In this document: positions 9,031-15,856 of the stretch, one piece after another
How positions within the stretch are numbered: the stretch's first letter is position 1
Layout: each line of letters starts with the position of its first letter
NCBI GenBank assembly: GCA_035388225.1
Contig: DAOOPM010000005.1
Location: 101,563 to 165,562, forward strand
DNA from: SB25 sp029560875
GTDB lineage: Bacteria > Bacteroidota > Bacteroidia > Bacteroidales > Tenuifilaceae
DNA length: 64,000 nt
Direction: 5' to 3'
Notes under the pieces: model-generated
Databases searched by the model: none
The model's input: only the letters and a program-made list of their open reading frames with translations
What the model was told of the DNA's origin: nothing
Made by a program: the position numbers and the translations under genes

Positions 9031-10138
9031 TTTCCTTTACAAGGCAATTTAGTAAAAACTCCAAATCGTTATCGGTGTGATACTTAGATAAGGAGAAACG
9101 AACTGTTCCATCGGGAAAAGTTCCCAAAGTCTGGTGTGCCAATGGTGAGCAGTGTAAACCGCTCCGCGTTTCAATTCCGTAATTCTGGTAAAGTACCCTT
9201 GACAAATCCGATACACTCTGCGCTAATGGTTTTATTGAGAATACATCGGATTGATAATCAGTATTATTTGCAGCAAATAGTTTTAAATTTTGAAGTTTAT
9301 TCAGCTCTTTCAAAAGTGATATAAACGAAGTCCAGCTATATTGTCTTTCACTATTGGCCATAATAGCCCCGTAAAGTCCATATATTCCAAGGATATTAGG
9401 GGTTCCTGCCTCAAATTTGTCGGGCAAGTGTTCGGGCATCTCAAAGCTTTCCGACAATGAGCCTGTTCCACCGTGAATAAAAGGTGATAAACTATCAGAA
9501 TTTCTGACAAACAGCGCACCAACACCCGTTGGCCCCATCAATCCCTTGTGTGCGGTGAGTGCGAAGTAATCAATGCTCCAATCATCAACCCTAATTTCAG
9601 TCTTACCAACTGATTGACTAGCATCGAGGAGTAGCGGCGTGCAGCCAATCATCTCTTTAATTTCAGAAATAGGCTGTACTAAACCGTTAACGTTGCTAGT
9701 ATGATTGACGATAACTAAATCGTACTGGTCGAATTCAATTGATTTAGAACTGATTAAGTCAACCAATCCGTCGGAACAGTGAGGGAGAATATCAAATTCT
9801 ATTACTCCTAAATTTTTCAGGTGCTGCAGTGGCCTACATACGGCATTGTGCTCTAGAGATGAAATTAGAACTCTACCTTTTTTGTAGTTGAATCCTTTAA
9901 TAACTGCATTTAATGCAGAAGTTGAGTTGGATGTAAACAAAATATTGGAATTCAACCTTGTACCAATAATGTTAGAAATCAAATTTCTAGTTTCCTCAAC
10001 CCTTTTTGAGGCAAGGAATACACGGTTGTAAGCACCTCTTCCGTAAGTGCCGCCCTGCAATAAATATTCACGTATGTAAATTTCGACCTCGGGTGGTTTG
10101 GGAAAACTAGTGGCCGAATTGTCGAAATAAAGATTCAT
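9017..10138 (-). CDS. Class-V cysteine desulfurase / selenocysteine lyase-like (EF2568-type)
   Basis: The 373-residue PLP enzyme belongs to the aminotransferase class V fold. The PLP lysine is Lys198 in ALTAHKGLMGPTG. The likely persulfide/perselenide cysteine is Cys330 in SGLHCSPLAHQTLG. Upstream, SLEHNAV and LDASQSVG match PLP-contacting segments of the family. The closest group by architecture and context is the cysteine desulfurase set encoded beside selenium-dependent molybdenum hydroxylase genes (EF2568 group), rather than IscS or SufS; no isc or suf scaffold genes adjoin. It would liberate sulfur or selenium from (seleno)cysteine for SelD or for direct cofactor loading. It lies 4 bp from yedF and overlaps the DUF3343 gene. 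Confidence 0.88.
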   Translation of the reverse strand: MNLYFDNSATSFPKPPEVEIYIREYLLQGGTYGRGAYNRVFLASKRVEETRNLISNIIGTRLNSNILFTSNSTSALNAVIKGFNYKKGRVLISSLEHNAVCRPLQHLKNLGVIEFDILPHCSDGLVDLISSKSIEFDQYDLVIVNHTSNVNGLVQPISEIKEMIGCTPLLLDASQSVGKTEIRVDDWSIDYFALTAHKGLMGPTGVGALFVRNSDSLSPFIHGGTGSLSESFEMPEHLPDKFEAGTPNILGIYGLYGAIMANSERQYSWTSFISLLKELNKLQNLKLFAANNTDYQSDVFSIKPLAQSVSDLSRVLYQNYGIETRSGLHCSPLAHQTLGTFPDGTVRFSLSKYHTDNDLEFLLNCLVKENEKR

Positions 10139-10142
10139 AGTA

Positions 10143-10763
10143 TTAGGGTTGAACTATTTTGAGGTTCGATGACAGTCTTTCGGCAATGTAGAGCATATTG
10201 GAGATTGTTCCAACCTCAATTTCCTCCTTCGTATTGAAAAAATCGACACAAGTTCCGCAAAGTGTTATTTTTACCCCTTTTTCGCTAAGTTTTTTAAGGC
10301 TTATAGCAGTATCGGTTCCTTTTTTGGTAAGTGTTACTGCACTATTGTAGCAAATAACCTCAGAAGGAAGAGGGTTTAATTCGGGAAGGGTATTGAGGAA
10401 TCCCTTCATTAGAATTTTACCCAAATCGTCGTTGCCCTTACCCATTAAGTGGCTGTTTAGCAGAACAATAAAGTTTCCTTTGGGTGTGTTTGGGAAGGAA
10501 ACCTCACAGTACTCCTCCACGTTTTTTGCTGGGGTTGATAAGTTTTCAGGAACGTTAACGCGAATTCTAAATAGTTTACCTTCCTGTATAATAGTATTTT
10601 TAACGCCATTATCGTTTAAAAAGTGAAGAACGTTTTTACACGATGTATCATTATCGATAACAATCTCAAGCGATGTTCCAACTGGATTTTCTTTTAAAGC
10701 CTTCTTGGTTTCAATAAGCGGTTTTGGACATAGCATCCCTGAGCAATCAACTACCTTTAGCAT
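10143..10763 (-). CDS. yedF: YedF: TusA-DsrE fusion linked to selenium metabolism
   Basis: The 206-residue protein joins an N-terminal TusA/SirA domain with the CPxP motif (Cys12 in GMLCPKPLIETKKAL) to a C-terminal DsrE-like domain. The latter ends in KITLCGTCVDFFNTKEEIEVG, whose Cys pair is typical of YedF. TusA-type domains carry persulfide on the CPxP cysteine. YedF fusions co-occur with selD, so selenium or sulfur relay is the usual inference. It sits 11 bp after pyrD and 4 bp before csd. The fused TusA plus DsrE combination is repeated, at larger scale, in the 825-residue protein at 49560-52037. Confidence 0.9.
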   Translation of the reverse strand: MLKVVDCSGMLCPKPLIETKKALKENPVGTSLEIVIDNDTSCKNVLHFLNDNGVKNTIIQEGKLFRIRVNVPENLSTPAKNVEEYCEVSFPNTPKGNFIVLLNSHLMGKGNDDLGKILMKGFLNTLPELNPLPSEVICYNSAVTLTKKGTDTAISLKKLSEKGVKITLCGTCVDFFNTKEEIEVGTISNMLYIAERLSSNLKIVQP

Positions 10764-10774
10764 AACCTATAGGT

Positions 10775-11827
10775 TTATTTAGTTTTATCTATATTATTTT
10801 TAATCAGCGCTTTGTTTATTCTCTTAACTATTGCTGGACCCTCGTAGATGAAACCGGTATATACCTGAATTAACGAAGCGCCCGCTTCAAGTTTTTCAAT
10901 GGCATCCTTTGGGGTCATTATACCACCAACACCAATAATTGGTTTACTGCCGTTTAGTTTACTATTGATGTAGCGAATAACCTCGGTAGAACGGTTATTT
11001 ATAGGTGCACCGCTAAGCCCTCCGTTGCCAATTGCACTAATCCTATCGGTAGGGATAGTCAGGTTATTGCGACTTGTTGTTGTATTAGTTGCAACGTAGC
11101 CATCAATACCCGCAGCTTCGGCAATATTTAGAGTTTCATCGATTTGGTCATTTGTTAAATCGGGCGAGACTTTAAGTAGAATAGGTTTCTTGGAGTCGAA
11201 CTTTTTTCGGGCATCAATAATTGCATCCAGAATATCCTTAAGTCCACTTCCCTCCTGAAGTTCGCGTAAATTGGTAACGTTAGGACAACTTATATTGACA
11301 ACTATGTAATCGACCAAAGGATAGAGCTCGTTGAAGCAAACCAGATAGTCGTTTACAGCTTCAGAGTTAGGAGTCAAAGTATTCTTACCAATATTACCTC
11401 CAATAATCAAATTTTTCTTCCTGTTTCCGGTCAAATTATACTTAACATAATTAACCCCTTTATTATTGAACCCCATCCTGTTGATAATGCCCTTATCAGG
11501 AATTACTCGAAACAAGCGAGGTTTGGGATTTCCGGGTTGTGGTTTAGGTGTAACTGTGCCAATTTCAATAAAAGAGAATCCGAAAGATGAGAATTCGTTG
11601 AAAAATTCAGCATTCTTGTCGAAACCAGCAGCAAGACCAACCGGATTTTTGAATTTATAGCCAAAAACATTTCTTTCAAGCGATTTATGCTCGGCAGAAA
11701 ACGTCTTTTTAAGTAGGAAATAAACACCAGGAATCTTAGTGCCTGTTTTAAGCATAAGCACTACTAAATGATGAACAAACTCAGGGTTCATCCGAAAAAG
11801 GATAGGCCTTACAATAAACTTATACAT
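10775..11827 (-). CDS. pyrD: Dihydroorotate dehydrogenase, class 2 architecture
   Basis: PyrD oxidises dihydroorotate to orotate in pyrimidine synthesis. At 350 residues, with the N-terminal membrane-association helices (MYKFIVRPILFRMNPEFVHH) and the FMN-binding barrel (NPVGLAAGFDKNAEF), it has class 2, quinone-linked architecture. The catalytic loop reads VNISCPNVTNLRELQ, placing Cys181 where E. coli class 2 enzymes have the catalytic Ser and class 1 enzymes have Cys. The codon at this position is TGT. It is the first gene of the selenium operon, 11 bp before yedF, behind a clear promoter. Whether this placement has functional meaning is unknown. Confidence 0.95.
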   Translation of the reverse strand: MYKFIVRPILFRMNPEFVHHLVVLMLKTGTKIPGVYFLLKKTFSAEHKSLERNVFGYKFKNPVGLAAGFDKNAEFFNEFSSFGFSFIEIGTVTPKPQPGNPKPRLFRVIPDKGIINRMGFNNKGVNYVKYNLTGNRKKNLIIGGNIGKNTLTPNSEAVNDYLVCFNELYPLVDYIVVNISCPNVTNLRELQEGSGLKDILDAIIDARKKFDSKKPILLKVSPDLTNDQIDETLNIAEAAGIDGYVATNTTTSRNNLTIPTDRISAIGNGGLSGAPINNRSTEVIRYINSKLNGSKPIIGVGGIMTPKDAIEKLEAGASLIQVYTGFIYEGPAIVKRINKALIKNNIDKTK

Positions 11828-11843
11828 ACATTGAAAGTTTAGG

Positions 11844-11875
11844 CAAAGCTACATTAAAGAAGGTAGATTTACAAA
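11844..11875 (-). promoter_or_regulatory. Promoter of the pyrD-selD operon
   Basis: On the minus strand, TTTG (11875-11872) is followed by a 20-nt spacer and TAGCTTTG (11851-11844). This matches the Bacteroidota -33 TTTG / -7 TAnnTTTG pattern with ideal spacing, about 17 nt from the pyrD start. No other promoter-like element is seen before selD. Confidence 0.65.
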
Positions 11876-12325
11876 CTAAGGAGTAGAGATAAACTCCTCA
11901 AAAGTATTATCGGTATAAAATACAACTATGCGTTTCACCATTCGCGAAGCAGATTCGAGCTTTTTTACAGATGTATCCAAGTTATTTTTTGGGGCTTCAG
12001 CTTCATTTTTTACACCCGTAACCAATATTTGCTCCGCAGGTTTAATGGGAGTTACTTTATCTGAAATATCATCCTTTTTAGGTGTGTCTAAATCAAATAG
12101 AGAGCCCTGTACTAGGGTTTTATACATATTTCCTTTGCCTGTTATTAGCCAGTCGGAGTTTAGTGCTGGGAATTTATGAATAATTTTGCTTATAAGGTCG
12201 AAACTAGGGTTGTTTCTGCCCGTGAGTATGTGCGATATAGCACTTCGTTGCACACCTAGTATCTCTGCAAATTTAGCAGGAGTAAGTTGCTCCGAATCGA
12301 GAAGTTTATGTAGCCTATTCTGCAT
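11876..12325 (-). CDS. XRE-family helix-turn-helix regulator
   Basis: I choose the ATG at 12325, giving 149 residues (MQNRLHKLLDSEQLTPAKFAEILGVQ...); a longer reading from 12346 adds a poor N-terminus. Residues 1-60 are an XRE/Cro HTH (FAEILGVQRSAISHILTGRNNPSFDLISKII). The following WLITGKGNMYK segment is common in Bacteroidota single-domain XRE proteins. The C-terminal half is unassigned and ends in MVKRIVVFYTDNTFEEFIS. It is likely autoregulated: repeated ACAnATGTA-type half-sites cover its start region. Targets are unknown. It lies upstream of pyrD, with that operon's promoter in the 48-bp gap. Confidence 0.85.
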   Translation of the reverse strand: MQNRLHKLLDSEQLTPAKFAEILGVQRSAISHILTGRNNPSFDLISKIIHKFPALNSDWLITGKGNMYKTLVQGSLFDLDTPKKDDISDKVTPIKPAEQILVTGVKNEAEAPKNNLDTSVKKLESASRMVKRIVVFYTDNTFEEFISTP

Positions 12326-12399
12326 ATGTAAACATGTATGACACAAATGTAAAAAATATTTTAATCACATATGTAACTAAAATAAAATACATTTGTATC
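12322..12399. promoter_or_regulatory. Cluster of ACAtATGTA-like palindromic half-sites (candidate operator)
   Basis: Within 78 bp are GCATATGTA (12322), ACATGTATG (12332), ACACAAATGTA (12341-12351), ACATATGTA (12367-12375) and the near-palindrome ATACATTTGTAT (12388-12399). They surround the start of the XRE gene. Repeated symmetric sites immediately upstream of an HTH gene suggest an autoregulatory operator. The region is AT-rich, so part of the similarity could be chance. Confidence 0.4.
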
Positions 12400-13032
12400 T
12401 CAACTTGTTTGGCTCTTTAATTTGTTGCAGTTAGGGTTGCTTGGGTAAATAGTCTGACCTTAGTGTTTCGTTATACGGCTATATGAATAGGTAAAACCAT
12501 ATATTGCTTGCATTCTAGGAGTTGGTGACGAAAGGCTTGTTTTACACTTTGAAATAGCATTATCTCCTTTAAAATGGGTTTTTAAGGGGGCATAATAGCT
12601 ATCCTTTTAATGTTTTTCGGCGCAAGTAGTGTATATAGTATTTAATAATTGTATTTAAATGTTTAATTAACATTAAAATACATAACTCAACTGTAGTATT
12701 GTATCATATAATGATATTTAAATGCTGGATATTAAGCACATATAAATAGGTTTAACTTAATTAATAGCGTTAATTTTTTAGTTGATATAACAAATTTAAA
12801 TATTAAGTTTATTAATTTTATATAAAATACTGATATACAGTTTAATAAATTATTATTTATATATATATTGATATATCATAGTTAATCGTTTGATTGTAAA
12901 TTTATATTGTTTACAAATGTGAATTTATTAAATTTAATAGAGATTTTTTAAGTAAATGAATATTTATACCAATCTCTCGATGAGGTTAGCATAAAAAATT
13001 ACTTAACATAATTAATGTAGAATGGAGAGAAT
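12400..13032. other. AT-rich gene-free stretch between rnpB and the XRE gene
   Basis: About 630 bp without a credible coding sequence. The first 200 bp are of ordinary composition. From about 12610 to 13020 the sequence is extremely rich in A and T, with runs such as TTTATATATATATTGATATATC. I see no DnaA boxes, tRNA or terminator in it. It lies past the 3' end of the RNase P RNA and upstream of the XRE gene. Confidence 0.6.
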
Positions 13033-13438
13033 ATTTAGATTAATCTAGTCAGCCTGTAAGCCGGGTTTTGTTCGAACAAAGTTCGCTCCTATCATTTATC
13101 TTGGATTATGGTTACCCATAACCTCCTGCGACCTACCCCTTCCAGACCGACGATTGCTCGTCAACAGGGCGGACAACCCTGCAGCCAGAAAACTGGCACT
13201 CGGAATATACACGGTCTTGCAGCCCATAAGATGCACGGCATTCTGTATCGCTACAGAACCCGGTAAGCTCTTACCTCACCTTTTCACCCTTACCACGCAA
13301 GCGTGGCGGTTATTTTCTGTTCCATTACTATGCCCTCACGAGCATCTTCCCGTTAGGAAGTATGGTGTCCTGCGCTGCCCGGACTTTCCTCCCCGATATT
13401 TCACGGAGCGATAGAACGGCTGACTATTTAATCTAAAT
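13033..13438 (-). ncRNA. rnpB: RNase P RNA (bacterial type A)
   Basis: The minus strand contains the diagnostic core GAGGAAAGTCCGGGC (complement of 13377-13391) followed by GCAGGACACC. It ends with the typical 3' segment around CCGGCTTACAGGCTGACT (complement of 13047-13064). The termini pair as helix P1: AGTCAGCC at the 5' end with GGCTGACT at the 3' end. The pairing continues outward through ATTTAGATTAA/TTAATCTAAAT, giving a long P1 of about 20 bp at 13033-13053 and 13417-13438; the mature RNA is probably about 13047-13425. This is the catalytic RNA that matures tRNA 5' ends. It begins about 20 bp after the stop codon of the Smr-domain gene. Confidence 0.95.
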
Positions 13439-13446
13439 GCTTTATA

Positions 13447-14514
13447 CTATTTCAGATACACTAAGGTTGCACCGTAACCGTACTCTTTAAACGATGCATC
13501 CTGATATTTGAGTTTAGGGTACTTGCTATCGAGTGCCCTTGTTATTTCGTACTTAAGTTTACCATTACCAATACCGTGGATAAAGACCATCTTCTTGGTA
13601 TTCCCTTTTAATCTGCCCTGTAATGCGGTCTCGAACCGCGCTAGTTGAATTTGAATAATTTCACCGGGAGCCATTCCGCTCCAGTTATCAACCAACTCGT
13701 GAATATGTAAATCCACCTCCTCGATATCATCAACCTGCTTTTTAACGGGCTTCACAATTGGCTTAGGCTCCTTTTGCTTTATTGCTTCGGATATAGCCTT
13801 ATCAGTCAAGTGCTTTAGCATCTCCTCCTTGTAAGAATCGGATACAGAGATGATATATGCGCGCTCATCGAAGAAGTCGTTCTCGGTAAAGTTGCCCCCT
13901 TTCTGAAGTTTTATTGGGTTTAACTCAATATCGTAGAACTCTGGCTGGTGTGCCTTGTAGGCGATATTCTTATAGTAAACTGCCTGAATATTGAAAGTGG
14001 TTACCTGATTAATCTCCGACAACTCGAAAGTTTTGATAAACTCTTTGGTGTCCGATGCTAAAAGACCCGCTTTAATAAGGTTTAGTTTACCATCCTCCCA
14101 TTTAGATATTGCATAGAATACCCTGTAGGAACTATCGTTGATGATATACAAATCGATATTCGACTTATACAGTGAATTGATATCCTTTGGAACAAAGGCT
14201 AGTTGAAGAGCAACGGAATCGCCTTGCTCATCGGATTCTTTATTCTCGTCAACGTTAATGTCATTATTTTCAACCTTAGCCTCCTGCTTAGGTAGATTCT
14301 TTTGCTTAGAGTCCTTAGGAGTCTGATGATTGCTAGTTCCCTTTATTTTATTGTCGGATACGCTGTCTATAACAACTAAATCGGAGTCGAGAACGGGAAT
14401 TTCAAATCCATCCTCGCTTTCCACAAGGACTTTTCTTTTATCCAGAATTTTCACAACTTTTCCGCCACCAACCTCGTTTAGGAACCGAACCTTATCTCCC
14501 ACTCTTACATTCAT
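13447..14514 (-). CDS. DUF2027/Smr-domain protein
   Basis: The 355-residue protein starts with a KOW/SH3-like segment (MNVRVGDKVRFLNEVGGGKV) and has a low-complexity acidic linker around residues 55-95. A DUF2027 middle region follows. The protein ends in a Smr domain with DLHIHELVDN (about residue 267) and the HGIGNGKLKYEI motif (about residues 315-330). Smr domains bind or nick DNA or RNA; the HGxG motif is the hallmark. The combination is characteristic of Bacteroidota. It is divergent from queA, and rnpB follows it immediately on the same strand, so read-through into rnpB is possible. Confidence 0.88.
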   Translation of the reverse strand: MNVRVGDKVRFLNEVGGGKVVKILDKRKVLVESEDGFEIPVLDSDLVVIDSVSDNKIKGTSNHQTPKDSKQKNLPKQEAKVENNDINVDENKESDEQGDSVALQLAFVPKDINSLYKSNIDLYIINDSSYRVFYAISKWEDGKLNLIKAGLLASDTKEFIKTFELSEINQVTTFNIQAVYYKNIAYKAHQPEFYDIELNPIKLQKGGNFTENDFFDERAYIISVSDSYKEEMLKHLTDKAISEAIKQKEPKPIVKPVKKQVDDIEEVDLHIHELVDNWSGMAPGEIIQIQLARFETALQGRLKGNTKKMVFIHGIGNGKLKYEITRALDSKYPKLKYQDASFKEYGYGATLVYLK

Positions 14515-14561
14515 AATCTACAATATTGATTTACAATGTCTTGTTAAAAACAAATAACTCA

Positions 14562-14579
14562 CAAAATTAACTAATTTTG
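14562..14579. promoter_or_regulatory. Mirror-image -7 elements for divergent genes
   Basis: CAAAATTA-AC-TAATTTTG is a perfect 8-bp inverted repeat. Each half is a TAnnTTTG-type -7 box (TAATTTTG), one facing queA and one facing the DUF2027/Smr gene. A matching TTG -33 is not evident at 19-21 nt on either side. The site is therefore a candidate for overlapping divergent promoters, or an operator that mimics them. Confidence 0.45.
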
Positions 14580-14636
14580 CGGAACCATTCGTTCTATTTG
14601 CTGAATGTGCCTAATAAGATTTTCAATTGATTGATA

Positions 14637-15845
14637 ATGAGCATCGATTTTGATAAAATAAAAATATCGGATTACGATTACGAACTCCCTGAGGCGAGAA
14701 TTGCCAAGCATCCATTGGCTAACAGGGATGAGTCAAAACTCCTACTTTACAGGAATAGCAATATCTCCGAAGATATTTTCAGAAATATCGAAAATTATAT
14801 ACCAGAGGGTAGCACCTTAATCTTGAACAACACCAAGGTTGTTAGGGCAAGGCTTAATTTCAAAAGGAGTACAGGAGCATCAATAGAGATATTTCTGCTG
14901 GAGCCAATAACCCCTGCCGATTATGCACAATCGTTTGGGAATCACTCATCGGTTACCTGGAAATGCTTGGTTGGAAACCTTAAAAAGTGGAAAAATGATA
15001 TTTTGGAATTGAGTATTCCTCAATCAAATTCAACACTTTATGCGAATAAACTGAAGCATTTAACTGAGGGTGTTGAAGTTGAGTTTACCTGGAATAATGC
15101 TGATTTAAGTTTTGCTCAGATAATTGAACTATGCGGAAATGTGCCAATTCCACCCTACTTAAACCGCGATTCAGAGGAGATTGATAAGGATAGATACCAA
15201 ACAGTTTACGCACATCCGGAAGGTTCTGTGGCCGCACCAACTGCAGGATTACACTTTACCAACACCGTGTTCGATAAACTATCTGTAAAGTCAATTAAAA
15301 GACACTACGTTACACTTCACGTTGGAGCAGGCACTTTTAAGCCAGTAAAGGCAGAGAGCGTTGCTGAACACGAGATGCACACTGAACACTTCTTTGTGGA
15401 AAAGAAATTTATTGAAAGCATTGTAAATACTGAAGGTAAACTGTTTGTAGTTGGGACAACAACCCTTAGGACATTGGAAAGTTTATACTGGCTTGGAGTA
15501 AAAGCCCATAATGGACAATTGGAGGCTCCTTTTTTTATTTCGCAGTGGGAACCATACAATTTACCCAAATTGCCTATAAAGGAATCGTTTAAAGCCCTTT
15601 TAAAGCATTTAAACGATAGGAATATGAATGTTGTATCGGCATCAACCCAAATAATGATTATGCCAGGTTATGAGATTATGACTGCCGATGCGCTTATCAC
15701 TAACTTTCATCAACCCAAATCTACATTATTGCTGCTAGTATCGGCTCTAATTGGCAACGACTGGAAGAAAGTGTACAAATACGCAATGGAAAACAACTTC
15801 CGTTTTTTGAGCTATGGCGATAGTAGTTTGTTATTTAAAGAGTAA
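14637..15845 (+). CDS. queA: S-adenosylmethionine:tRNA ribosyltransferase-isomerase
   Basis: QueA transfers and rearranges the ribosyl moiety of SAM onto preQ1-modified tRNA to form epoxyqueuosine. The ATG at 14637 gives 402 residues (MSIDFDKIKISDYDYELPEARIAKHP); a TTG two codons upstream is less likely. Signature segments are LILNNTKVVRARL, YQTVYA, GSVAAPTAGLHFT and TLHVGAGTFKPV. Compared with E. coli QueA (about 356 residues) it has an insert in the region around residues 90-150, as in other Bacteroidota. It is followed 11 bp later by ygiQ, probably in one transcript. Confidence 0.96.
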   Translation: MSIDFDKIKISDYDYELPEARIAKHPLANRDESKLLLYRNSNISEDIFRNIENYIPEGSTLILNNTKVVRARLNFKRSTGASIEIFLLEPITPADYAQSFGNHSSVTWKCLVGNLKKWKNDILELSIPQSNSTLYANKLKHLTEGVEVEFTWNNADLSFAQIIELCGNVPIPPYLNRDSEEIDKDRYQTVYAHPEGSVAAPTAGLHFTNTVFDKLSVKSIKRHYVTLHVGAGTFKPVKAESVAEHEMHTEHFFVEKKFIESIVNTEGKLFVVGTTTLRTLESLYWLGVKAHNGQLEAPFFISQWEPYNLPKLPIKESFKALLKHLNDRNMNVVSASTQIMIMPGYEIMTADALITNFHQPKSTLLLLVSALIGNDWKKVYKYAMENNFRFLSYGDSSLLFKE

Positions 15846-15856
15846 AATGATAAAAC

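Noticed and set aside
12400..13032. Replication origin
   Set aside because: AT-rich, but no DnaA boxes, no dnaA or dnaN neighbours, and no ordered repeats seen.
13154..13414. 86-residue plus-strand open frame
   Set aside because: It lies entirely antisense to the RNase P RNA, whose conserved core and P1 helix explain the sequence; it has no family pattern.
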